Origin: Helicobacteraceae bacterium
GTDB taxonomy: Bacteria > Campylobacterota > Campylobacteria > Campylobacterales > Sulfurimonadaceae
Assembly (NCBI GenBank): GCA_027061425.1
Contig: JALSUN010000125.1
Span: forward strand, 1 to 9,426
DNA: 9,426 nucleotides
Direction: 5' to 3'
Under the pieces are notes generated by a model that made no database searches, was not told the DNA's origin, and was given only the letters and a program-made list of their open reading frames with translations. Of this stretch, positions 1-6,192 are shown one piece after another. The stretch's first letter is position 1. Every line of letters begins with the position of its first letter. The translations under genes were made by a program, and so were the position numbers.

Positions 1-96
1 ACTTGTATCTAAAGCATTTAACCAATAATCAGCATTGGCATGTGTTTTGTACTTATCACGTGCCTGTATATGACCTTGGTGAAATATATTTTCCAC
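1..96 (-). CDS. 5' end of a gene running off the window, possibly a PNPOx-like (FMN split-barrel) protein
   Basis: A GTG at 96-94 opens a frame that stays open to the window edge (32 codons). It begins V-E-N-I-F-H-Q-G-H-I-Q-A-R. An in-frame TAA at 117-115 with no ATG after it makes the GTG the most likely start. It follows the DUF1348 stop by one base, so it is probably the third gene of the tetR operon, translationally coupled. The N-terminal pattern (aromatic-His-x-Gly followed by a helix with Gln/Arg) resembles the start of pyridoxamine-phosphate-oxidase-family proteins, but 32 residues are too few to be sure. The reality of the gene is better supported than its family. Confidence 0.5.
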   Translation of the reverse strand, partial: MENIFHQGHIQARDKYKTHANADYWLNALDTS

Positions 97-97
97 C

Positions 98-568
98 CTA
101 AAGTCCCATCTCGCTTAGTCCAGAAAAATCATCAGGACGAATACTTCCTTCCCAAACCAACTTTCTTTCACTCTTTTTAATAGCCAGATCATTAATACTT
201 GCAAAACGTACTTTCATCAATCCATTTTCATCAAACTCCCAGTTTTCATTACCATAGCTTCGCCACCACTGACCTGCTTGATCATGCCATTCATAGGCAA
301 AACGTACCGCTATTTTGTTTTCTGTAAATGCCCATAACTCTTTACAAAGTCTATACTCCAACTCTTTAGCATATTTGGCTTCTAAAAAAGAGACGATCTC
401 TTCTCGCCCCTTTAAAAACAAATCTCTGTTTCGCCATATGCTGTCATCTGAATATGCCATAGATATTTTTTGTGGATCTTTTAAGTTCCATCCATTTTCC
501 GCCATGCGTACCTTTTGTTTAGCGGTCTCTTCGCTAAATGGCGGTAGGGGTAATTTTTGTTCTTGCAT
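98..568 (-). CDS. DUF1348 family, NTF2-like (SnoaL-fold) protein
   Basis: This 156-residue cytosolic protein is full length for DUF1348, a small alpha+beta cone-fold family related to nuclear transport factor 2/SnoaL. Its biochemical reaction is not established. Family features visible are the N-terminal helix with A-x-x-K-V-R-M-A-E-N-G-W-N, the segment S-x-D-S-x-W-R-N-R-D, the aromatic stretch W-H-D-x-A-G-Q-W-W-R-S-Y-G-N-E-N-W-E-F (about residues 94-112), and the end W-E-G-S-I-R-P. The ATG at 568 is preceded by AAAGGA at a good distance, lying inside the end of the upstream tetR gene; the two genes are one base apart. The position after a TetR repressor suggests expression in response to a small molecule. 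There is no signal peptide. Family assignment is confident; the role is unknown. Confidence 0.85.
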   Translation of the reverse strand: MQEQKLPLPPFSEETAKQKVRMAENGWNLKDPQKISMAYSDDSIWRNRDLFLKGREEIVSFLEAKYAKELEYRLCKELWAFTENKIAVRFAYEWHDQAGQWWRSYGNENWEFDENGLMKVRFASINDLAIKKSERKLVWEGSIRPDDFSGLSEMGL

Positions 569-569
569 T

Positions 570-1139
570 TTAATCCTTTAGTAATGAAATTATTTTCTGC
601 CCTACTTTAAGGTAGTCCACAGCGTCATTTCTCAGCGTCATCATCATGATGGAACCCTGTGTAAGCGCCACATACTCTTTGGCTAAAGCGTATGCTTCTT
701 CTTTGGTATATCTGCTTTCTAACATAAATGCCAGAGAGTGACTCCACGCATCAAAATCTTCACGTATCACTGCTCTAAAATTTTCACTCTCAGAAGGAAT
801 TTCCAAAGCAAAATTGCCAAAGATACACCCACCTTCACTATGCAAAAAATAATCATCTATCTTTTGAACATAAAGTTCTATTTTTTCTTGAACATCGATG
901 TCCTCTCTATATGCCATAGAATATACTTCATCAACAAAATAATTATGAATATACTTCAAGCCTTCAACCCCAACTTCATCTTTACTTTTAAAATAATGAT
1001 AAAGGCTCCCTTTAATGATGCCGCACTCAGCTGCTATATCTGCCATGGAGGTGTTGTGATACCCTTTTATTTTAAAAAGTCTCACTGCATTTTTTAAGAT
1101 CTCTTCTTTTGATGTTTTAATTGTTGCCATGCTTACCAT
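570..1139 (-). CDS. TetR/AcrR family transcriptional repressor
   Basis: This is a 189-residue TetR-type repressor. The N-terminal helix-turn-helix is textbook: I-L-x-N-A-x-x-L-F-x-x-K-G-Y (14-27), then S-M-A-D-I-A-A-E-C-G-I-I-K-G-S-L-Y-H-Y-F-K-S-K (31-53). The rest is the helical ligand-binding and dimer domain. G-G-C-I-F-G-N-F (103-110) places a Cys (C105) where I recall the redox-active Cys of the NemR type (memory-based alignment). The start is uncertain. The ATG at 1139 has no Shine-Dalgarno sequence, while the ATG at 1130 (residue 4) is preceded by GGATGG, so the real product may be 186 residues. It is probably autoregulated: a promoter and a palindromic operator lie directly upstream. 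DUF1348 and a third gene follow with one-base gaps, so it likely controls its own operon. The inducing ligand is unknown; electrophiles or small aromatics are only a guess. Confidence 0.93.
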   Translation of the reverse strand: MVSMATIKTSKEEILKNAVRLFKIKGYHNTSMADIAAECGIIKGSLYHYFKSKDEVGVEGLKYIHNYFVDEVYSMAYREDIDVQEKIELYVQKIDDYFLHSEGGCIFGNFALEIPSESENFRAVIREDFDAWSHSLAFMLESRYTKEEAYALAKEYVALTQGSIMMMTLRNDAVDYLKVGQKIISLLKD

Positions 1140-1140
1140 C

Positions 1141-1154
1141 CAAACGGTCGTTTG
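1141..1154. promoter_or_regulatory. probable TetR operator (inverted repeat)
   Basis: CAAACG-GT-CGTTTG is a perfect 6+6 inverted repeat with a two-base centre. It begins one base upstream of the tetR ATG at 1139 and overlaps the predicted transcription start. Size, symmetry and position fit a TetR-dimer site that blocks initiation. That its own repressor binds it is inferred. Confidence 0.65.
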
Positions 1155-1159
1155 ATAAA

Positions 1160-1188
1160 AGTTTAGCTGGTTTGGTTTTGAAAGTCAA
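1160..1188 (-). promoter_or_regulatory. sigma70-type promoter of the tetR operon
   Basis: Read on the minus strand, TTGACT (1188-1183) and TAAACT (1165-1160) are separated by exactly 17 bases. Transcription would start about seven bases after the -10, at the edge of the inverted repeat at 1141-1154. That gives a leader of roughly 15-25 bases before the start codon. Confidence 0.65.
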
Positions 1189-1364
1189 ATGGTTCTGATT
1201 AACAGGGATATTTTAATTCATAATACTACTGTCGTGTATACAATAGGAGACAAAACGATCAGATGTCAGAGAAAGGAGAAAGTTTATTATGTTGGTCTTA
1301 AAAAAGGGAAACATTATATAGCAGAGTGAGCATATTAGCTTTTGCTAAAATATAGAGAGAATGT

Positions 1365-3725
1365 TTAGCCAAGCATGTCCACTTTTTTTGGATAGGCTAG
1401 GTAATATCCCTGAAATGACCGGCATCCCAGCTCGATCAAAAATTCATATTGTTCTTTGGTCTCTACTCCTTCAACGATCACTTCGATACCGAGTGCTTCA
1501 CTCATCAGTAATATACTTTTGATGATAGCAACATCACTTCTGTTTTCAAACATATTTTTAACAAAAGACTGATCGATCTTGATCTGGTTGAGTGGAAGCT
1601 GTTTGAGATACTGCAAAGAGGAGTAGCCGGTACCAAAGTCATCAAGTGAGATCTGAATCCCGAGTGCTTGCAGTGTCTTGAGTTTGGCAACAGTCTTGGG
1701 AAGATCTTCGATAAGAATGGACTCTGTGAGTTCGAGTTTGAGACTGCTATAGGAGATGTGATGCCTTTTGATACATGCTTTGAGATGTTCTATGAAACTC
1801 TCCTGCTTGAACTGTTTGATACTAATGTTGACGGCAACCACCCATGACGCTTTATTTTTGTCTTGTTGCCATAGCTCAAGCTGTTGGCATGCCGCTTCCA
1901 AAACCCATTGGCCGATAGGGATGATGAGTCCGGTCCTCTCTGCAATAGGAATGAACTCCAATGGAGAGATCATGCCTTCTTGTGGATGGTTCCATCGTAG
2001 CAGTGCTTCTGCACCGACGGGTTTATGTTTATGGTCGTATTGCAGCTGGTAGTAGAGTTCTAGCTGATGCTTTTGGGTGGCTGTAAGCAATTGGGTATAC
2101 ATATCTATGTGCAACAGAGCCAGTTTTTCGGAACGCTGATCGAAAAAAGAGAAGCGTTTGTCCTCTTTTTTAGCAAGATGCAGGGCCCCGTCCGCCTCTT
2201 TGAGCAGGGTATCAGCACTTTTTTCACCCGAGTCGTAGAGTGTAATACCCACATATGGTATAGCATGAATACTGCTGGAGGCAAGTTCAAAGGGCTGGGT
2301 GAGGACGGTAATGAGATATTCAGCCAGGATCTTGCTCTGTATAGAGGCTTTTTCGATGTCATTGTCGATAAAACTGAACCACAACGCAAATTCGTCCGAG
2401 CCGAGTCGTCCGATAAGCTCACTGTCAGAAAATTCTTCTTTAATACGATCCGAGACTTTTCTTAACAGACCGTCTCCACAGTTATGTCCATAAGCATCGT
2501 TGACCATCCTAAAGTCTTTAAGATCAAAACAGATCAGTGCACCCCACCCTTTTTGGACTTTTTGGTCAAGATGTTTTTGAATGCTCTCAAGCAGCAGCTT
2601 TTTGTTGGCAAGACCAGTAAGGGCATCGTATCGCTCGAGGTACTGTAGTTTGGCTTCGGTCTCTTTTTGCAAGGTCAAATCGAGAAAAGAGGAGACATAG
2701 TAAATGACCTTGCCATCATCATCAAGAACCTGCTCAATGGTGAGATGTTCAGGGAAGACAGTACCGTCTTTATGGCGATTATAGATCTCACCGTTCCAGT
2801 AATGGTTTTTTTTCAGGAATTCATACATCTCTGTATAGAATATTGATTCTTGAATCCCAGATTTCAAGATAGCAGGTGTTTTTCCTACAACCTCTTCAGG
2901 GGTGTATCCAGTGATCTTGGTAAAGGCTTTATTGACCTGAAGTATCTTCTGTTGGGCATCGGTGATGAGCATGCCACTTTGTGTCTCAAAAGCGACAGCT
3001 GCGATCTTTTTGGCCTGATGGGATTGGTCTATACGTTCGAGCATAGTGTTGATCTCTTCGTAGAGTTTCCCAAATTCATTATCTTCATGACTGCTGATAC
3101 GCTCTTTAAGTGAGTCCATCTGCTCGATACGTTCGAGAAAAGTGACAAGCTTTAAAATAGGCTGGGTGAATTTTTTGGCAAAGAACTGCGCCAGTAGAAA
3201 AGAGAAAAAGATAAGGACCATGTAAAAGAGCAGCAGGTACTTGACGTCACGTTTTAAGATGTCCTGAACAGTATTGACATATAGATCTACCTGTATGTAT
3301 CCTAGAGGTGTACCAAGATACTTGGCATCAAGATAAAGATGAAGTTTATTCTTCTGCTGAAACGCTTTTCTATGTGCACTGTCAGCAAGAATGTCAACTT
3401 TAAAGCTTTTGTTGCCTGCGCTGTACTGATAGATGGGTGTACCGTCTTTTTTGTAGAGGACAATCGCATCAAGATTCTTGAATGAGCGCAACTGTGCGGT
3501 AATGTCGGCAGCAATAGAGACATCATTGAGCAAGATAAGTTTGGCAAAGTTTTGACTCTGTGTAAGTGCAACCGTTTTGGCAAGAGCAAGAGACTGAGTG
3601 CGCTGTTCATTCATATACCAGAAGATAAAACTTCCATATCCTAAAATACTTGTAAGTGTGGTGACGAGAAGAATAATCCCGATAAGTCTCTTCTTGATCG
3701 ACCCCTCATAGCGCTGTTTACTCAA
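1365..3725 (-). CDS. membrane sensor with HAMP, PAS, degenerate GGDEF and EAL domains (c-di-GMP phosphodiesterase)
   Basis: A 786-residue inner-membrane signalling protein. Order: TM1 (about 12-37), periplasmic sensor (38-160, with N-L-D-A-I-V-L-Y-K-K-D-G as in CHASE8-like domains), TM2 (162-182), HAMP (183-236), PAS (240-350), GGDEF (361-527), EAL (540-780). The cyclase domain has D-L-K-D-F-R-M-V-N-D-A-Y-G-H but its signature reads G-S-D-E-F (442-446), and the RxxD inhibitory site is absent. The EAL domain looks intact: E-A-L (573-575), N633, E-L-T-E-S (665-669), D-D-F-G-T-G (695-700), K716-I-D, E-G-V-E (752-755), Q772. It should therefore hydrolyse c-di-GMP, with the GGDEF domain perhaps acting as a GTP-sensing module. 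The start is TTG at 3725: an in-frame TGA lies three codons upstream and no ATG lies between. It follows the rhodanese by 13 bases and is probably co-transcribed with it. Confidence 0.92.
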   Translation of the reverse strand: MSKQRYEGSIKKRLIGIILLVTTLTSILGYGSFIFWYMNEQRTQSLALAKTVALTQSQNFAKLILLNDVSIAADITAQLRSFKNLDAIVLYKKDGTPIYQYSAGNKSFKVDILADSAHRKAFQQKNKLHLYLDAKYLGTPLGYIQVDLYVNTVQDILKRDVKYLLLFYMVLIFFSFLLAQFFAKKFTQPILKLVTFLERIEQMDSLKERISSHEDNEFGKLYEEINTMLERIDQSHQAKKIAAVAFETQSGMLITDAQQKILQVNKAFTKITGYTPEEVVGKTPAILKSGIQESIFYTEMYEFLKKNHYWNGEIYNRHKDGTVFPEHLTIEQVLDDDGKVIYYVSSFLDLTLQKETEAKLQYLERYDALTGLANKKLLLESIQKHLDQKVQKGWGALICFDLKDFRMVNDAYGHNCGDGLLRKVSDRIKEEFSDSELIGRLGSDEFALWFSFIDNDIEKASIQSKILAEYLITVLTQPFELASSSIHAIPYVGITLYDSGEKSADTLLKEADGALHLAKKEDKRFSFFDQRSEKLALLHIDMYTQLLTATQKHQLELYYQLQYDHKHKPVGAEALLRWNHPQEGMISPLEFIPIAERTGLIIPIGQWVLEAACQQLELWQQDKNKASWVVAVNISIKQFKQESFIEHLKACIKRHHISYSSLKLELTESILIEDLPKTVAKLKTLQALGIQISLDDFGTGYSSLQYLKQLPLNQIKIDQSFVKNMFENRSDVAIIKSILLMSEALGIEVIVEGVETKEQYEFLIELGCRSFQGYYLAYPKKVDMLG

Positions 3726-3738
3726 AAGATCTCATTTG

Positions 3739-4497
3739 TTATTTATTTTTTGAAGGGTTTTCCACCGGGACATTGCTGTCATTACCCCACTCCAGCCATG
3801 AACCGTCATAGACAGATGCTTTATAGCCGAGTTTCTTGAGGACGATGTAGTTAAGTGCTGCTTCAGCGCCGCCGTCACAATAGAGAATGATCTCTTTATC
3901 TTTGGGTAGGTCTTTGTAGAGCTTTTTGAGTTCACTGAAGTCACGTATTTTGTTGCCATTTTTGGTGACCTGATAATTTTGGGTGCAGGCATAGTTCTGA
4001 GCGGTTGGGATATGTCCGAAACGTTTGGCAGAAGACTCTTTACCTTGATAAGCAGGTCTCTTTCTGCCATCAATGATAGTCTTTTGACCGATGCCCATTA
4101 GTGTACTGAGCTTGGTCTGTACTTTGGAGTTGTCGACACGGGGAACAAACTCTTTTCTGGCTGGATGATAGGCGAGAGAGGAGATGGGGAGCTCTCCTTT
4201 TTTCCAGTTGCCGTAACCGACTTTCAAAATACCGACATTGTTATGTCCAAGGACCTCCAAGATCCAGTAAAAACGGGCGGCCCAGATAAAGTCGCCGTCA
4301 TCATAGGCGACGACCAGACTTTCGTTGTCGATACCTGCATCACTGAAAAGTTCTTTGAGATAATCGAGCTTGGGCATAAAGAATTTCTCGTCAAAAAGAT
4401 TTTTAAGAGCAGGAATATTGACAGCATGTTCAATGTGTGATTTTTGGTAAGACTTTTGATCTCTAAGGTCCACAATAACAACATGAGGATCACCCAT
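3739..4497 (-). CDS. two-domain rhodanese-type sulfurtransferase, body of a gene interrupted upstream by TAG
   Basis: From the ATG at 4497 this encodes 252 residues of a tandem rhodanese (thiosulfate or 3-mercaptopyruvate sulfurtransferase superfamily). Domain 1 starts V-V-I-V-D-L-R-D-Q-K-S-Y (6-17) with H-I-x-H-A-V-N-I-P (21-29), and has Asp where a catalytic Cys would be (A-Y-D-D-G-D, 64-69). Domain 2 carries the active loop Y-C-D-G-G-A-E-A (206-213, C207) and ends with the typical D-G-S-W-L-E-W-G-N-D. The same frame continues upstream through L-K-V-H, an amber TAG (4512-4510), and a signal peptide starting at 4620. As read, then, the exported protein is interrupted. AAGG sits five bases before the 4497 ATG, so reinitiation making a cytoplasmic form is possible. 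The natural full-length enzyme would be periplasmic. The family call is firm; whether the gene is active is not. Confidence 0.85.
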   Translation of the reverse strand: MGDPHVVIVDLRDQKSYQKSHIEHAVNIPALKNLFDEKFFMPKLDYLKELFSDAGIDNESLVVAYDDGDFIWAARFYWILEVLGHNNVGILKVGYGNWKKGELPISSLAYHPARKEFVPRVDNSKVQTKLSTLMGIGQKTIIDGRKRPAYQGKESSAKRFGHIPTAQNYACTQNYQVTKNGNKIRDFSELKKLYKDLPKDKEIILYCDGGAEAALNYIVLKKLGYKASVYDGSWLEWGNDSNVPVENPSKNK

Positions 4498-4509
4498 ATG
4501 TACCTTAAG

Positions 4510-4620
4510 CTATGAGATGGGGATAATGGCCGGTATAGGGGCATGATTTGATTCAAGTGCAAAAGATGTTAATGGAAATAATGATAAAAAAACGATAAAA
4601 AACAACTTTATAGATGACAT
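4510..4620 (-). pseudogene. signal-peptide fragment of the rhodanese gene, ended by an in-frame amber codon
   Basis: The ATG at 4620 is preceded by TAGGA at five bases. It encodes a clear Sec signal peptide: a lysine near the start, the hydrophobic run L-F-F-I-V-F-L-S-L-F-P-L, then T-S-F-A as a signal peptidase I site. The mature start follows (L-E-S-N-H-A-P-I-P-A-I-I-P-I-S), then TAG at 4512-4510. The rhodanese body continues in the same frame (L-K-V-H-M-G-D-P-H). Tandem rhodaneses normally read S-x-x-W-L-x-x-H-x-x-D-P here, so the TAG most likely replaces a TGG Trp codon by one base change. It could also be a sequencing error or a recoded stop. Confidence 0.7.
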
Positions 4621-4669
4621 AAAATTCCTATGATCAGGGAGCCTAAAACTACCTTTTATATTCAATGGA

Positions 4670-4678
4670 ATTATAGCA
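4670..4678 (-). promoter_or_regulatory. extended -10 promoter for the rhodanese/GGDEF-EAL unit
   Basis: On the minus strand TGCTATAAT is a perfect extended -10 element about 50 bases upstream of the ATG at 4620. The -35 region is poor (TTTATC at 17 bases), which an extended -10 can compensate for. It lies in the spacer after the upstream operon, so this unit probably has its own transcription start. Confidence 0.6.
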
Positions 4679-4736
4679 TATTTTAATAATGTGATAAAAA
4701 AGTGATATATTAATTGCAGAACGACAATTCGCCTGA

Positions 4737-4754
4737 AATATTTTTGTAAATATT
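4737..4754. repeat. A/T-only inverted repeat downstream of the acetyltransferase gene
   Basis: AATATTT-TTGT-AAATATT is a perfect 7-base inverted repeat with a 4-base loop, 44 bases past the end of the acetyltransferase gene. It might help transcription end between the two operons, but an A/T-only stem without a strong T-tract is a poor intrinsic terminator. Confidence 0.3.
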
Positions 4755-4797
4755 ATCTCTATTATCAAAGACAGTAGTCCTCTTGATGATGAAATAG

Positions 4798-5598
4798 CTA
4801 AGTATGAAACTTACTTGCTTGAGAAAATAGTCTCTCGAGTTCATTTTTGGAGAGTTCTATATTGAAGTGAGTTTTCAGGATACTTTCTAAACTATGAACA
4901 TTTTCAATGTCTATACACTCTTGATTATCATCATTTATAGTATAAAAGTAGAGGTTTCTTAGTGAGTATGTCACTTCTTGTGTTATGCGTGAGACTACTA
5001 GGTTGTTGGTAAAGACAGCGTCTTTATAGTTGGCAGAGTAGAAGTTTCCCATCATACAGTCAGCATCATCATAGTCTGCAAAGTCAAAGGTGTAGAGTTT
5101 AAAAAATCCTCGCGGCGTCTTAATACTAAGGGTATAACTGCCATCACCATTAGAAAGAGCCTGATACGGATCACTTTCATTTGCCTTGTCTAATAGTTTT
5201 AGAGGTGTACGTGGACAGATATAGCCAAAACCAACGTCTACAAGGTACTTCTCTCCATTATAAGAGACGATGCTGACACGATGGGTTCTGGGTACTTGAA
5301 CATCTTGATTGTTAATGACTTTTGCAAGACTCATTTTTACGTTATAACCATAATGCTTGAGCAGTTCAAACATTAACTTGTTATGCTCGAAACAGTACCC
5401 TCCTCTACCCGTTTTCACAACCTTCTCTGTAATAGCTTCAAGGTCAAGGTCTGGTGTTTCGCCAAGTAGCACTGAGATATTGTTAAAGCTATAACGACTG
5501 AGATGACTTTGTTGCAAATGCTCGATTTGCTCAAGGCTTGTAGAGGTAGGGTCTAAAAGGTTTACTTGCTCAAGATATGGTTGCAGTGGTGTTGCCAT
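4798..5598 (-). CDS. arylamine N-acetyltransferase
   Basis: This 266-residue cytosolic enzyme of the NAT family transfers acetyl groups from acetyl-CoA to arylamines, hydrazines or related amines through a cysteine acyl-enzyme. The catalytic triad is complete: Cys69 in R-G-G-Y-C-F-E (65-71), His106 in T-H-R-V (105-108), and Asp121 in V-D-V-G-F-G (120-125). Length and the order N-terminal helices, barrel, C-terminal lid are normal for bacterial NATs. Its ATG directly follows the TAG of the flavoprotein gene (TAGATG), so translation is probably coupled. It is the last gene of the repressor, peptidase, flavoprotein, NAT unit. The C-terminal half is the less conserved part, so the natural substrate cannot be read from the sequence; a xenobiotic or secondary-metabolite amine is possible. 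Confidence 0.92.
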   Translation of the reverse strand: MATPLQPYLEQVNLLDPTSTSLEQIEHLQQSHLSRYSFNNISVLLGETPDLDLEAITEKVVKTGRGGYCFEHNKLMFELLKHYGYNVKMSLAKVINNQDVQVPRTHRVSIVSYNGEKYLVDVGFGYICPRTPLKLLDKANESDPYQALSNGDGSYTLSIKTPRGFFKLYTFDFADYDDADCMMGNFYSANYKDAVFTNNLVVSRITQEVTYSLRNLYFYTINDDNQECIDIENVHSLESILKTHFNIELSKNELERLFSQASKFHT

Positions 5599-6192
5599 CT
5601 ATCGCATCTCTTCCATCATCTTTAGTGTAGCCAAGTCTGTCTCTGTGCCTCGATCATGTAGATGTTTTAAGATCATCTCAAAACGATCTTCATCAAGATG
5701 TTGCCCAAACTTGAACTTTGCAGAGCATTCACTTGGTATCAGTTTATAAATTACAGTAGCATTTATCATGGTTGTGTAGGCTCTCTCGTCAAGTGGTCTA
5801 TATTTTCCTTCAGGCTGTAGTTTCTCCATAAGTGCTGTAAGCATTTTGACTTTTTCATCATAATCATCTACAAAAGCAATAGTGCCCTCTAAAGTAATGG
5901 ATTTAAAAAAGTGTGTTGCAGGACAGGCCAAACCTTCTGTAGTGCTAAAGTATGATGCAATAAGTGAAAAGGGAACAACAACATTAAAAGAGACGTAGCT
6001 GTTGGCTTTAAGCATCTTGATCTTTCGTCCTGATTTGGCACCATGAAAGTAGAGTATTTCACCCATGCGTACAAAGTTAAGAGGGAGGGTATAAGGTCTG
6101 TTCTCAACACAAAGTGCCATAACACCATACTCAGCTTCATCCAAAGTAGTGTTAATAAGTAATGGGTCTGTTACTTTAAAGATAGATTTCAC
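5599..6192 (-). CDS. pyridoxamine 5'-phosphate oxidase-like (NimA-type) flavin-binding protein
   Basis: A 197-residue split-barrel protein of the PNPOx-like superfamily, in the group that includes NimA nitroimidazole reductases and flavin- or heme-binding homologues. Diagnostic segments are Y-G-V-M-A-L-C-V-E-N-R-P-Y-T-L-P-L-N-F (22-40), L-Y-F-H-G-A-K-S-G-R-K (47-57, cofactor phosphate region) and the C-terminal H-D-R-G-T-E-T-D-L-A. The start is GTG at 6192, sharing its last G-side base with the peptidase stop (TAGTG), with AAGG seven bases upstream. It is cytosolic with no membrane segment. It lies between a C40 peptidase and an N-acetyltransferase, so I infer nitro- or amino-compound processing with the next gene: reduction of a nitro group would yield the amine that a NAT acetylates. 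Substrate unknown. Confidence 0.85.
   Translation of the reverse strand: MKSIFKVTDPLLINTTLDEAEYGVMALCVENRPYTLPLNFVRMGEILYFHGAKSGRKIKMLKANSYVSFNVVVPFSLIASYFSTTEGLACPATHFFKSITLEGTIAFVDDYDEKVKMLTALMEKLQPEGKYRPLDERAYTTMINATVIYKLIPSECSAKFKFGQHLDEDRFEMILKHLHDRGTETDLATLKMMEEMR

Noticed and set aside
1289..1321. Plus-strand 10-codon reading frame with AAAGGAG ten bases upstream, between the tetR and GGDEF-EAL genes
   Set aside because: Too short to assess, no convincing promoter, and purine-rich stretches are common in this AT-rich DNA.
1335..1348. TTAGC-TTTT-GCTAA hairpin just after the GGDEF-EAL stop, considered as terminator
   Set aside because: Only five base pairs and no T-tract in the minus-strand direction; not reported as a feature.
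2067..2465. Plus-strand 132-codon open frame inside the GGDEF-EAL gene
   Set aside because: Antisense shadow of a gene with clear domains; the predicted protein has no recognisable motif.
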